Below are positions 37,120 through 48,509 of a stretch of 64,000 nucleotides of DNA, one piece after another (position 1 is the first letter of the stretch; each line of letters begins with the position of its first letter). Where the stretch lies: the NCBI GenBank assembly GCA_003024175.1, contig MDYQ01000066.1:50520-114519 (forward strand). The letters are read 5' to 3'. The DNA is from Planoprotostelium fungivorum (taxonomy: Eukaryota; Evosea; Variosea; Cavosteliida; Cavosteliaceae). Position numbers and translations under genes: made by a program. The notes under the pieces were generated by a model. That model was not told the DNA's origin, did not search any database, and saw nothing but the letters and a program-made list of their open reading frames with translations.

Positions 37120-37651
37120 TTACGGTTGTCCGATCTGTGACACTCTCGCATAACGCTGTTGTTCCATGATCCACTCGGGTTGAATGAAGCTGAACCAGAT
37201 GTAAGGCCCGATGACGATTAGATCGGAGATGGCGGTGGCCAAGACCTGTGAATACCGTATGAGAATGAGTGAGGAGGAGATCATCACCGGTCCTGTATGT
37301 GTCCAATGTTCGGCGAAGCCCCTCCAGATGGTCGTGGGAAAATGGATGAGTCCAGCTACGATGTAGGCTCTCATCAGACGTCTTCTCATGACTACGTCTT
37401 GGCATCTGGGGATGTCGGGGGAGAACAGAGGATGTCTAATGGATAGATCACCTCGAAGCATAAGCCATCGTCGTGCCCGCTAAGATGAAGTAGGTGGAGA
37501 TCGTACGTCCCACCCATTCCAGTTCGGGCGTCATTTCTCTGTAGTGGACGTTCCAATAAAACCAACGAGGATGGACAAAGAGGACGATACCACATACGAG
37601 ATTGAGGATGGCGTCCAGCATGAAGAAAACGGTTAAGAAGCGGCTCCTCAT
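37120..37651 (-). CDS. Small four-helix membrane protein (unknown function)
   Basis: Three exons (37651-37452, 37405-37288, 37245-37120) join in phase into 147 residues. Four hydrophobic segments are visible: LTVFFMLDAILNLVCGIVLF, TISTYFILAGTTMAYA, RAYIVAGLIHFPTTIW and TAISDLIVIGPYIWFSF, with basic loops between. The arrangement resembles small DUF-type four-helix proteins of eukaryotes, but I do not recognise a specific family. The gene converges on PGS1, whose stop lies 60 bp away. Confidence 0.75.
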
Positions 37652-38289
37652 GGTTACACTACTGATGATGTGAAAGTGGCTTGACGCGAATCCAAAGTTG
37701 TGAATCTACAATGACGTATTACGACAAACATCACAGTAACTCTTCGATATATGTGTACGAGATTTATTTCTCCACCTCTAGAGATGAGATCCCATCTCTC
37801 GTTGCATTGAGTCTTTCGCATTATAGGGTCATTGGACAAGCAAATTCTCCGTATACGCTATAGAAGAGATAACCTTGCTTGATTTGTTTCATCGTCCTAG
37901 CGAGGGCCTAATCCGAGGAAGTGGGTTCTATTGAATCAAATAAATACGTGATATTTCCATTTAGACATGTTATGAGCCATTCGAAACGCATCGCATTCCG
38001 AATCCACATCACATCCTCTTCGGTGAACGGTTTGAACAGCTGGACAAGATGTTGTTCTTTCAGGCTATAACCTTCTTTCGGTCCGGCCTCTTCTCTTCTC
38101 TTTCAGTAGGTGTGTCATCATTTGCTGGCCCAAAAAAGAATAAAATCAAAGGAAAACTGACAGGGCCCAAAAGCCCTTTTCCTGAAAGAGAACAGGAAGA
38201 CCATTTATTTCAATCTGTCGGACGAACAAGCCACGCACACACGTTAATCAACACAGCAACATCCAAAGACGAGCAATACAGACATCAAC
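37652..38289. other. Intergenic region upstream of the GATA factor
   Basis: About 640 bp between two divergent genes. It is AT-richer than the genes and contains several GATA/TATC sites (for example GATATTTCC near 37950 and TATCC/GATAAC near 37870). Short open frames on both strands look like chance. Likely holds two promoters. Confidence 0.45.
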
Positions 38290-38905
38290 ATGCGACCGCG
38301 GTCCGTACCCGTTAGACAAGAAAGGAAGAACAAGAAGCACACACCCTGCAAGAGGTGTGGAACGAAAAAGACAACGTCTTGGAGGACGGGGCCAGATGGG
38401 CCATCGACATTGTGCAACGTGAGTGTTTCCCCCATCAAAGGTGGCAGCGTCTGACATGCACGTCCAGGCATGCGGTGTTCACTGGTTCAGAGGAAGGAAG
38501 AGAGAGACTTGCGAAGAGATATGCGACGAAGACATCCCCGCTTCGTGCCCTCCCAAGATGACCATGATGATACCAACGGATGACATCAAGAAAGAGCTCC
38601 TCCTATCGCAAGACGTCATCAAACTAGAAGCCGTAGATTGGGCCACATTCCGCAAGCCACATTCAAATTATAGCAATACCACAGGATCATCAAGTTTTCA
38701 ACTCATGCCCATCATCAAGACGGAACCCTTCTCAAAGGTTGAAGACGAACACGAACCACCTCCTCACCGAGATGAAGAGAAGAATCCTTGGTGGCCAGCC
38801 ACACAAGAGATGCTGCTTTACGCTTACGGCGTCGTGCCCCTCACGGACTTTGATGAGAGCTTATATAGCAGCATTCTGAGTGCAGAGGATGTATATATGT
38901 TTTAG
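38290..38905 (+). CDS. GATA-type zinc-finger transcription factor (small)
   Basis: Two exons (38290-38418, 38468-38905) give 188 residues. A basic N-terminus leads to CKRCGTKKTTSWRTGPDG and then LCNACGVHW, i.e. C-x2-C-x17-C-x2-C with the W-R-x-G-P-x-G core and LCNACG of GATA fingers; the intron falls exactly between LCN and ACG. The finger lies at residues about 20-50 and is followed by a short basic patch (RGRKRE). The rest is acidic and low in complexity with WWPATQEMLLYAYG near the end, probably an effector region. It should bind (A/T)GATA(A/G) sites. Single-finger factors of this kind regulate development and nutrient responses in amoebae and fungi. AATAAA at 38906. Confidence 0.9.
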
Positions 38906-38997
38906 AATAAATAGTTCGTTTGTCTGCCCCTTGAGTTCGACACCCTGTAGCTACAACGGTCCATCGTATCGCGCATTCTCATTCTCGTGGCGTGATC

Positions 38998-41523
38998 ATG
39001 TTGAGAAATTTAAGAGGAGTCGTTTCTTCACGCTCACTGGGCCAATCATCATTTAGACTCCCCAATCGTCACCAACCAATCCGGTTCAAGAATTACATTC
39101 CAAACACTGACACCAGAGACGGACCTGCTATCTATGACGAGGCCAAACTTCAACCCTATGACTTTGACATCACCATCGTTGGCGCTGGGCACAATGGTCT
39201 AGTCACTGCATCATATTTGGCCAGAGAAGGATATAATGTTGGTGTCTTCGAAAGGAGGCATGTGGTTGGAGGTGACCCGAAAATGTGGTGGTGGGTGGCT
39301 GATGATTTTCTAAGGTGCAGCCGTGACAGAAGAGATCTTCCCCGGTTATAAGTTCTCTAGGGCTTCTTATCTTTGCAGTCTTTTACACTCAGACATTATA
39401 GAAGACATGAAGCTCATCGAGAAGGGCCTCACATTTCTCGTCAGGTTTGTCATGATCTTCTTTGTCACGATGATCTCTGATTCGAAGAAGGAATCCGTCG
39501 TCTTTCACACCGACCGATGATGGCAGCGGACGTTACCTCTTGTTAGGAACTGATGGTGAAGAGAATTTGAAACAGATCGCCAGCCTCTCGCAGAAAGATT
39601 CAGAGAAATTCCCTCAATACGAACAACACTTGGAGGAGATCATCGAGGTGCGATTATCCCATCACATCGCCATCATCATCTCACAATGTGATCAGTTGAT
39701 CGAGCCTCTGTTATTAGAGAAACCTCTCGATGTCTTTCACAAACCCAGCTCTGGGTTTGACAAGTTGGCTCGTCTGTCTCAACTGTTGAGAATGTGGATC
39801 AACATGAAGCCGAGGTCACTCGACCGTCTATCCTCTCTCTACAACCTCATGACGACTCCCGCCAAGACGGTAAATTTGAAACTCAAACGCATCATCACCT
39901 GATCGTCCGTCAGATCTTGGATCGTTGGTTCGAAAACGAAATCCTGAAAGGTGTTCTCCTCAATACTTTATTCATTCTATCCCATTCTACTCTATCTCAT
40001 TCACTCTATTCTATTCATTCTATCCCATACTATTGCATATCATACTATTCCATTTCATTCTATTCTATTACTATCTCATTCTATATTATCATTCTATTTC
40101 ATCCATTTCAATACAATCTTCTCACCCTCCCAGCCACTCTGGCCACAGACGCCGTCATCGGTTCCACCAACGGAGTCGATCAGATCGGTTCCGGTTACGT
40201 CCTTCTCCATCACGTCATGGGAAGCATCAACGGTCACCGTGGCCGCTGGGCCTACGTCAAGGGGGGCATGGGGAAGATCTCCGAACTCATGGCAAACGAC
40301 GCCTGTGCCCACGGAGCCTCCATCTACACTTCCACCCCCGTCAAGAGCATCGATACCGAAGGCGGGAAAACTAACGGAATCACTCTGGGTGAGTTGTAGA
40401 TGGGTTGGAGGGTACTGACCGAGACAGAGGACGGAAGGAAGGTCAGGTCGAAGGTGGGATGAGAAATGTCGACGATATGTCGACGGTGTTGACGTGGGGT
40501 AGGTCGTCATTTCAAATGCCACGCCTCACGTGACATTCAACAAGTTGATGGCTGAGACGAAATTTGAAGAGAATTTCAAAGAAGACATATCGAGAATCGA
40601 TTACACGTCAGGCGTCGTCAAGATCAACATCGCAATGAACGAAATTCCCAATTTCAAGGTAGTTTATTTTGCATCTACAACGGTGTAGACTGACTGGCCG
40701 AGGTCATTCCCAACGAGAAGAAGGGACAGCCCGGGCCGCAGCACAGAGGTACCATTCACTTTGTTAGAAACATGAAAGACATCATAGACGTGAGTGTGAT
40801 GTCGTACGTAATCATGTGATCACACGCGGCAGGCGCTGGCAGATTTTCAGAAGGGAGAGATGTCAAAGAGGCCCGTCATAGAAATGACCATTCCTTCTGT
40901 CCTGGACGACAGCTTAGCCCCCTCGGGTACGAAACGAAATCCACACGAAATCTTCTGACCCTGACGCAGGACATCACGTGGCCTCCCTGTTCTGCCAGTA
41001 CGCTCCCTACCACCTCAAGGTGAATCTCGAGCGTTCGAAATTTGAATGTGAAATGATGCGGGAAAGGGACAACCTTGGACGAAAGCTGACCGAGAGGAGT
41101 TCTGTAATCGCGTCTTCAACGTCATAGAAGGCTACGCCCCTGGTTTCAAACAGTCTGTCATCCACAAGGAGGTGACGCCACCGACAGCATCGGCAGCATC
41201 ATCGACTCATGTTCTGAACAGGTCCTCACGCCCAGTGATTTGGAGAAAGTATTCGGTATCACCGGTGGAAAGTGAGTCGAAGTCCATCGATCTCATCATC
41301 TGAATGTGTAATCAGCATCTTCCACGGTGCCATGAGTTTGTCTCAGCTCTACATGAGCCGACCGATTCCACGCTACAGTGACTACACCACACCCATAGAG
41401 GGTCTCTACATGTGTGGTAGTGGATCACATCCTGGTGGAGGTGTAAGTGGACTCCCCGGGAGAAATTGTGCCTTCAGCATCTTGGACAAGCTACCAAAGC
41501 CCACACTGAAATCCATCCTCTGA
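38998..41523 (+). CDS. PYROXD2: FAD-dependent oxidoreductase, PYROXD2 type
   Basis: About ten exons. A basic N-terminus ([20 protein letters not shown]) suits a mitochondrial presequence. The dinucleotide-binding fold is [20 protein letters not shown] with GxGxxG and the ribose-binding Glu in [11 protein letters not shown]. Downstream blocks match the phytoene-desaturase-like PYROXD2 family: [64 protein letters not shown], and near the end [29 protein letters not shown]. The family acts in the mitochondrion, where human PYROXD2 affects complex IV and cardiolipin; the substrate is unknown. One intron (about 39955-40130) is unusually long and made of TTCTATTCATTC-like repeats. AATAAA at 41526. 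Confidence 0.88.
39962..40122 (+). repeat. Pyrimidine-rich TCTAT/CATTC repeat intron
   Basis: An intron of the PYROXD2-type gene is filled with imperfect repeats of TTCTATTCATTC and TTCTATCCCATA. It is about four times longer than typical introns here and reads as simple-sequence expansion. The acceptor lies at the CTCACCCTCCCAG end. Confidence 0.8.
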
Positions 41524-41553
41524 TGAATAAAGAGACGTGTATGAGATGTTTCT

Positions 41554-41776
41554 TTATAGCCAGGAGATGAAGAGGATCGTGATTATAACGCAGATTCCGA
41601 CTCCCAGGTAGAATTTAGGGCTGACGTGGGTGGCAGAGGACTTACGGGATAGTTGCTGAGACGTGTGAGATGGTGGTGGGGTGAGTACTGGGTAACGCAA
41701 AGACACTCACTCTGTTCATTGCCATGTTATAGATCTCATCGTCAGGTGATCTTCGCTTGTATGCTGGGTTGGTCAT
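41554..41776 (-). CDS. Tiny tail-anchored membrane protein (55 aa)
   Basis: Two exons (41776-41711, 41655-41554) give 55 residues: a polar, charged N-terminal half (KRRSPDDEIYNMAMNRQLSR) and a C-terminal membrane helix (FYLGVGICVIITILFISWL) that ends the protein. This is the form of a tail-anchored protein, with the N-terminus in the cytosol. Small secretory-pathway subunits and SERP/Sec61-beta-like proteins have this shape, but I see no diagnostic motif and do not assign it. It converges on the PYROXD2-type gene, 31 bp from its stop. Confidence 0.6.
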
Positions 41777-42173
41777 CTTGTGTTCGTGTTGCGTGGTGTG
41801 ATGCTTGCTCCTCCTGTAAATTGCAGGATTTCTGCTGAATTTCGTTCGAATTTGGGTGACGACAAGACCCAGGAAGTACGCCTGAATATATGTAGGGGGT
41901 ATATGCAACGTAGCAGTTCTATGTGCTGGACATCGACAGCGTGATCACGTGACCTGATGATCCGATTCGCATTCGAAAACATTGGCTGAGCACGCTCACC
42001 TGAAACAACCATTTTCGCTCTCTGCAGAACTGTCAGTCTGAGGCGATCTCGCTTCACTGTGAACTATAGACATCGAATTGATAGGCGTATGATGTCAGGG
42101 TCCACTGGTGAATCGACTGACATAGATAGAATATCTGATCCAATCAGATGCATCCTCCGAGTCATTTTCTGAT
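41777..42173. other. Divergent intergenic region
   Basis: About 400 bp between the tiny tail-anchored gene (minus) and the CMD-like gene (plus). It presumably contains both promoters. No clear motif or additional gene was seen. Confidence 0.4.
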
Positions 42174-43087
42174 TTGATGAAGAAGGTCCGAATGTTATAC
42201 CCTGACGCTTCTTCTCCCACATCTCTCTTCCCCATCCTGTCCACCGTATCCATCATTCCATTGAATCGACCGGAGCTGACATCAGAATTATACAAAGAAG
42301 TCGTCATAGGTTTGTCTCACGCTGGGGTGAGCTCACGTTCATCTATGATAACTGAAACACGACGAAGGAAGATGAAATCTTCACTCACGCCCGAAGGATG
42401 AGAGAGGCACTGATCAAGAGCTGGCCCCTCGTCGGTTTTCCATACGTCATCAACTGCATGCATGCCTTCAAGAGTGCAGCAGCGACATCCTCACACGGGC
42501 AGGTGTGGTTCATCATCACCATCCATCTGACATCCATCGGTCTGTCATCGCGAGACTCGAAGCGGAGGACGTCGATCCACACCTCCCTCACCGAACCATC
42601 CCGTCAGGTGATCCACCATTCGAAACCCAAACGTCCCGCCAACCCCACAACAGACCCCACCGAAGCCATGAGACTGCGTCTGGCCGGTAGGGGCCTCTTT
42701 GACAACATCTACCGACACAACTCCGAGCGAGTTCTAAATGCTCTACGTTCCAGCAGCTCAGACTTACACAATTCGGCCGTGGAGATCGCGTACGGTCTCG
42801 TTTTATCTCCCTCTCACATCCTGAGCAATAAAGAGACTGGTCTGTTGGAGCTGACGGGCTGTGTCGTCATGGGCTGTGGGCCACAAGCCAAGGGGCATAT
42901 GATGGGAGCGAAGAACATGGGCGCGACCGCTGAGGAGGTGGAGATATTTTCATTCCTCTGAACCGACGGAGAGCGCGACCGTGTTGACAATCTGCAGGTC
43001 AGAGCTGCCGTGGAGACTGCCGTTCTGATCTCTCGATGGGAAGGAAAGGAGGTGCAGAGAGAGAACATGCCTTTCTTGTTTCAGTGA
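42174..43087 (+). CDS. Carboxymuconolactone-decarboxylase / AhpD-like protein
   Basis: Several exons; the start is uncertain. Recognisable parts are VRMLYPDASSPTSLFPILST, REALIKSWPLVGFPYVINCM, AMRLRLAGRGLFDNIYRHNS and the last two exons. These read KETGLLELTGCVVMGCGPQA, then HMMGAKNMGATAEE joined over an intron to VRAAVETAVLISRWEG. The L-x-E-L...G...PQ-x-x-x-H-x-x-G-A-x-N-x-G-A-T-x-E-E-V pattern is that of the CMD fold (YurZ/AhpD relatives). The AhpD CxxC pair is not present (one MGCG), so peroxidase activity is doubtful. Function in eukaryotes of this form is unclear. Its 3' half is repeated after an 'n' at 43282 (43283-43981); that copy is probably an assembly artefact. Confidence 0.75.
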
Positions 43088-43281
43088 GGCTCACAGAGGC
43101 CTCCTGCGCCTGGTTCTTGCCCACTGTATGAACTCGAGTTGTCATGTAAACGAGGAACTGTTCCCTCCCTGTCATAATTACGTACGTATCGCAACATCAT
43201 CGCTATCTGTATAATTAGTCTCTACGGCCTGATGAGAGAGATTCTGCTGTTGTCTACCTCTTCCTAATGTGCTCTTTGTAT
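42583..43281. repeat. Copy A of second duplicated segment left of gap base
   Basis: 699 bp from CTCCCTCACCGAACCATCCC to the base before the 'n' at 43282. It contains the last exons and the 3' flank of the CMD-like gene, and is repeated immediately after the 'n'. Confidence 0.9.
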
Positions 43282-43282
43282 N

Positions 43283-43981
43283 CTCCCTCACCGAACCATC
43301 CCGTCAGGTGATCCACCATTCGAAACCCAAACGTCCCGCCAACCCCACAACAGACCCCACCGAAGCCATGAGACTGCGTCTGGCCGGTAGGGGCCTCTTT
43401 GACAACATCTACCGACACAACTCCGAGCGAGTTCTAAATGCTCTACGTTCCAGCAGCTCAGACTTACACAATTCGGCCGTGGAGATCGCGTACGGTCTCG
43501 TTTTATCTCCCTCTCACATCCTGAGCGATAAAGAGACTGGTCTGTTGGAGCTGACGGGCTGTGTTGTCATGGGCTGTGGGCCACAAGCCAAGGGGCATAT
43601 GATGGGAGCGAAGAACATGGGTGCGACTGCTAAGGAGGTGGAGATATTTTCATTCCATTGAACCGACGGAGAGTCACGCGTGACCGTGTTGACACAATCT
43701 GCAGGTCAGAGCTGCCGTGGAGACTGCCGTTCTGATCTCTCAATGGGGGGGAAAGGTAGTGCAGAGAGAGAACATGCCTTTCTTGTTTCAGTGAGGCTCA
43801 CAGAGGCCTCCTGCCCCTGGCTCTTGCCCACCGTATGAACTCGAGTTGTCATGTAAACGAGGAACTGTTCCCTCCCTGTCATAATTACGTACATATCGCA
43901 ACTTCGCTATCTAGATAACTAGTCTCTACGGCCTGTTGAGAGATTCTAGTGTTGTCTACCTCTTCTTAATGTGCTCTTTGT
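43283..43981. repeat. Copy B of second duplicated segment (partial CMD-like gene)
   Basis: Starts in mid-exon directly after the 'n' and matches copy A, with few changes in the exon and more in the flank: indels near 43670 and 43900, RWEGKEV versus QWGGKVV. It has no 5' part of the gene. It is more likely an unmerged second allele or contig end than a truncated gene copy. Confidence 0.88.
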
Positions 43982-44148
43982 GGATTGTGGTTATAGTTGA
44001 GAACCGTGTGCGACTAATCTGCCTTTCAAAAATTGAGAGGTTTTGTACGTACCGCGCCCGCGGCCGCTATTGCTGTCAGAATGCTACGGCACGTAATCTG
44101 CACATTCCGTAAGGGCAACATTTGGTTGGAAGCTGCTCTTATTCCTCA

Positions 44149-46161
44149 ATGGACCCGCCAACCAAGAGACAGAGGGCGAGCGCCTCATGGATAGACTTTC
44201 TGAGAGCTGCCGACAAGGCGGTGGTCGTCTTTAAGATGATCAACGCGGATCAGATGAATATTGAGATGGTGAATGAGAAAGCCGGAAGGATGCTGGGAGG
44301 TCTACTGAGAGAGGGAGAGGTGCTGAATGGCGATACACGAGTGAGATTTATCATGTGTGTTGGGAATCTCCCTCAAATCATCCCCCAGAACGATGTTTCC
44401 ATGGACTCCATCATAGCTGCCGTGCAACGTCTGAGTCTTGGACGTGAGACTTCGTCTCGTCTTGTGCTCTCCTCAGCCCAGTGTAAAATCCGGTAGGAGC
44501 ATGTTTTAGAAACACTGGAGGAATCTAACACGTATTAGTCTGAAGAAGATACATATCGATGGTGATTCTCATGTTTTGGGATATTTCAAACCGATAGAGA
44601 GGACCACGTCCCAGAGTCTGATAGACGTTAATGAGATCCTCTTTGCAGTTGTAGAGGTCAGTTTGCAGTCCAAATAACCCTCTGAATTTGACCAGCTGAG
44701 GAACAACAGAAACATGATACACCTGCACCGTGTTAATGATGCGGCGAGACGATTCTGGGGTGGTCTGTTGGGCAACGGTCTCATCACAGAGCAAGTACCG
44801 ATAGGACGTGAGTATCATCCATGATGCACCGACGCTGACAGTATCTCAGAGGGAATCATCGTACCCCCGGCCGTCATCTCAAATTACATCTCCTCAGGAG
44901 ATCACCTCCTCTCATCGAAAGAGAAGTTTTCCATCTTCCCCACACCCGGTGGCACGTGTTACCTGATGATCAAAGAGGTGTGTCATTTGCGATCGAATGG
45001 AAGTGACACTGCATGCAGATCACTTCGAATCTGCAGATTTGTCTAGCCCTCAAATCTGAAGGGATCAGCTCCAGCACAGAGTCGGGTGAGAATCTAAAGT
45101 GCAGACGTATATGACCACACTCTGACTCACCTTCAGAGAGCTTCAAGCGGATAGGTGATCTGGCGGACTCCATGATGACAGCCGCTATGGTTAACACCGT
45201 GCAAGGTCCGCATTCCATCATCATCGTCTTTCATATACCTCCCATCAGCATCATCATCAACATCAGAATCAACCTCATCTCATAAGGATTACAGGCATGA
45301 GACCGAGAATCAATCAGATGATCCAAGTGATGTCTCGCATGAGTGAAAGGTCCAAGGACATCGTAGACATCGAGCTGCTCGACCAACAGAAGAAGGAGGC
45401 TACAGAGATGATGCAATCATCGGAATCGGATGAATATTCTTATGACACGAACGTCGTGTGGAGAAGTATCACACCAACCGAGGTAACATCATCACCATCA
45501 TCAGCATCATGCACTTGAACTCTTATGGACGACATGATCTGATGTCATACAGCCACCCGCTCGAAAAAAGAAGAAATCGCCGCCCGTGAAGAAGACACCC
45601 ACTCCCCGAGACACGATGAGCATCAGAGACATCACATCACCATCACCCGCCATAGAGGGCACCAACACACATCATCTCGACGTGAGATGGGATCAGAGAC
45701 AATGGATCGGCTTCGTCATACAATGCCTATCTTATTTCATAAGAGGCCAACTACCTCCAGAGATGTCCACTCACGAGCGTCTAAAACTCCCCGGTGAATC
45801 ATCATCACCATCGCCATGATCGTTGACCCCATCATCAGAAAACTTTGGCGACATCGTCAACCAGATCTTCGGTTACCTCTACAAGGGTATCTTCTTTCCA
45901 TCCGGTAACGAGGATGGCCACGTCTGGCGGCCCAGTCAGGGCACGAAGAACTTACGCGACGGCCTCCAGAAGCGATACTTTTACGCCACAACTTCTTCAG
46001 GAGTCAAATTAACCCGTCACGTCTATTGGATGCAAGGTCACGACGACTGGCAGCTGGTCGAGTACCGAAACAACAACCACAATGGGATCGTTCATCCCAC
46101 GCAGCTGTTGGGGCCGCAGGGCTTCGATTGGCACAAGTTGGTCAGAATGTCTCTCAAGTAA
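44149..46161 (+). CDS. PAS-like protein with possible C-terminal CG-1 domain
   Basis: A multi-exon gene; splice joins are partly inferred. The N-terminus (MDPPTKRQRASASWIDFLRA) continues into KAVVVFKMINADQMNIEMVN and HVLGYFKPIERTTSQSL, a pattern like PAS sensory folds. Middle exons include RVNDAARRFWGGLLGNGLIT and ISNYISSGDHLLSSKEKFSI. A basic stretch PPARKKKKSPPVKKTPTPRD is a probable nuclear signal. The C-terminal exon contains VWRPSQGTKNLRDGLQKRYF then RHVYWMQGHDDWQLVEYRNN, which recalls the DNA-binding CG-1 domain of CAMTA factors (W-K/R..., Y-Y/F..., R-x-Y-W-x..., L-V-x-Y-R). Both domain calls are weak. If right, this is a transcription regulator with a ligand-sensing N-terminus. One gene or two cannot be settled by eye. 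Confidence 0.45.
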
Positions 46162-46340
46162 ATTTTGTACAGCCGTCTCAATATCGTCTGTTTTCTAGCA
46201 CGAGGTTCGTGTGGTCGTCGTACTGTATCAGCAGGTTTAGCAGCACCCACGCTTAGTGATCGCAGACAAAGAAACTAAGACCGATCTAATCTGTGCATTC
46301 TCTTTGTGTTCTCACTCAAAACTTCTTCACTTCACATTTA

Positions 46341-47880
46341 TCATTTTCTTCCTCTTCCCCTTCCTCTCTGACTCCTCGGTGGTGAATCATCAGAGTCCAC
46401 GCTGACACCTCTTCCTCTTCCTCTACCGGCTGAGCCTCCTCCTCTCTGCGATGATGACTGAGATGCACGCTGACTGGGTCTCTCATCTTCTGATGAGCTG
46501 CTGTCGCTGCTACTTCCACTGCTCTGCTCTGCCTCTTTCAATGCAATCTCATCCACTTCTTCACCAAAGATCTGCACGAAAGATTAAAATCTTTAAAAAC
46601 ATTTTAAATGAAATATTTGAGACAAAAATGAGAATGACCTCGGCGATGTAGCGAATGACATTCGTCTTGGGAAATTCAGTTTGGGACCTGGTACAATTCA
46701 ACACATCAGCTTTAGGGTTTACAAGTGGACGAATGGACAGTGTGAGACATTTACCTGGGTCCCGCACGGATCTCCCAGATGATTTTACCATTAGGATCGA
46801 TGGGTCCTTTCTTTCTGGTGATGTACAATTCTTTCGTGAACCTATCTCGAAATGAGACGCAATCATCGGCACGAGGTGATGATCATCACGACTCTTCATC
46901 GATCGTGACGAGTGATGACGGATAGAGAATCGACTCACTTGCTCTCGATCAGCTTCATCCAATCGCCAAATATAGGATGTTTCTCGTCCTTGTCCAATCC
47001 CAACCTACGTCGAAATCAGCTACAAAGGCCTCACGGCATCAGAGAGTTCACCTTCGCAGTTGCTGAATCAAGAAACCTGCGACGTTTCAATCACTCGTGA
47101 TGATAAGTGTAACACCTTCGGTGACTACACCGTTAGACAGAGAGATGAGACCCAGAATGATGGACAGGAGGGCTGTGTTGGCCAGGACCTCTTCGTCTTG
47201 TCTCAATTTCTGAAAGATAAACTCCCCCTCGGGGACTGAAGAGGTGAGTCGATCTACAATGGTGTAGATGGATGATTTGTTGCGATCTACAGGCTATTCT
47301 CGTGGATAGGTTTGATGATGTTAATATATTCTCGTGTAGAACATACGAGATGATGGAGGATGTAAAGTGATCACCTTCGTGTACGGGTGGTTCAGTGTCC
47401 GCTTGGAGTTGATTGCTCAAATAAAACGTCGCGGTCGCTGAAGACATCGATCAGCATAGCATCATCTCATCACCATCGACTCACATCGACCTTCCGATTC
47501 GATCAGACCGAAACCAAAGATGTCGGCGAATCTCTTTCTTGCCTCTTGAACCACCGTTCCAATCGCTCCCTTGTGATCTTTCATCACATCTGCGGCTGAT
47601 ATGAGAAGGTGGGACGTTTCTCTTACGAAGAGAACTCACGATTTCCAATATCCGACTTCTTCGTGGGCACTTTGTTGTAATCTTGCCAGAGGATGTATCG
47701 CATGACATCGGCCACTGCCTTCTCTTTCATCTGTTCTTCTCGTCAAATGGAGGGATAATTTGAAGAATGCACGTCATCATCGAGTGCATCAGCCGCCCTG
47801 GCCCTCTGCGATGCACCTCTTTGTGAAGGTGCTGGCTCATCATCGTCGTCGGACGACTCGTTTCTCTTCCTTCTCGGCAT
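46341..47880 (-). CDS. NSE3: NSE3/MAGE-family subunit of the SMC5/6 complex
   Basis: About eight exons. The N-terminus is acidic (MPRRKRNESSDDDDEPAPSQ), as in Nse3 proteins. The MAGE homology domain begins at MKEKAVADVMRYILWQDYNK, VPTKKSDIGN, followed by GTVVQEARKRFADIFGFGLI, EEVLANTALLSIILGLISLS, LIQQLRRLGLDKDEKHPIFG and FPKTNVIRYIAE, in the order of winged helix A then B. The Nse1-Nse3-Nse4 module binds DNA and bridges the SMC5/6 heads in genome repair. The C-terminal tail is an unusual Ser/acidic then RGRGRG-rich stretch (about 46350-46530), which would add non-specific nucleic-acid binding. The gene is head to head with prefoldin 1, with 111 bp between starts. Confidence 0.85.
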
Positions 47881-47991
47881 GGATGATCGTTGGGACTTGA
47901 TCGGGCGCGAAGATCTGGCGAGCAGCGTTGTAGGAGCTATTTTATTCTTTTCGCATCATCAGATCTGATATCACATCTCAATTGAACCAAC

Positions 47992-48509
47992 ATGATCAAA
48001 ATCGACCCTGCAAACAGAGAGGTGAGCCAAGAAGATTGTCCGTAGAAGATGAGTATGATCTGATGGAAATGGAGGCTTTCGTCGAGATCCAAAATAAGAT
48101 CATCGAGACCAACCGCCATTACACGAATGTTCAGAACAAGTTGCAGTTGGCCGAGAGAGAGAAGAGGAGAACGCTGTTGACCATCGCCGATTTAGAATCA
48201 GCTCCCGCCAACACCAACACATACAAGTTGATCGGTGAGCTAAAGAAGTCATAATCTTCTCTCGATTCGAAAGAATCTCCTCTGATCCATTTTGTAGGTA
48301 AAATGTTCCTGCAGGCTGATCTCTCTGGCCTCAAGGAAGAATTACAAGACGTAGCTATCAAATACGATAACGACATTCAGACCCTGAGCGTGAGCTGCTG
48401 TGACCATGTTTCCTTCGATTCTGAAAGTTGTTAGAACCAAGCCAAGTACCTCCAGACATCCATGCAAGACACCAACAAGAGTTTGGAAGATCTCATCATA
48501 AAGGATTAA
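47992..48509 (+). CDS. PFDN1: Prefoldin subunit 1
   Basis: Core MEMEAFVEIQNKIIETNRHY, KLQLAEREKRRTLLTIADLE, NTNTYKLIGKMFLQADLSGL and IQTLSNQAKYLQTSMQDTNK forms the two long helices and central hairpin of a beta-class prefoldin; LIGKMF is the typical turn motif of PFDN1 (GRMF). The six-subunit complex carries unfolded actin and tubulin to the chaperonin CCT in the cytosol. Introns split GK and LS/NQ. The first exon is uncertain: Met at 47992 (MIKIDPANRE) needs a 30-nt intron to join the core, which is short even here. The stop is at 48507-48509. Confidence 0.82.

Noticed and set aside
39951-40130. Coding repeats in the three overlapping plus frames rich in Ser/Tyr/Ile
   Set aside because: All three frames are open because the DNA is a TTCTATTCATTC repeat; it lies between a GT donor and an AG acceptor and is an intron.
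40094-40522. Minus-strand frame opposite the PYROXD2-type gene
   Set aside because: It is antisense to conserved coding sequence ([14 protein letters not shown]), hence a shadow.
43283-43981. A second, truncated CMD-like gene
   Set aside because: It starts in mid-exon straight after an 'n' and has no 5' part; an assembly artefact is more likely.
44040-44075. NotI-like GCGGCCGC site as possible vector sequence
   Set aside because: A single 8-bp site without any vector-like flank; chance occurrence is adequate.
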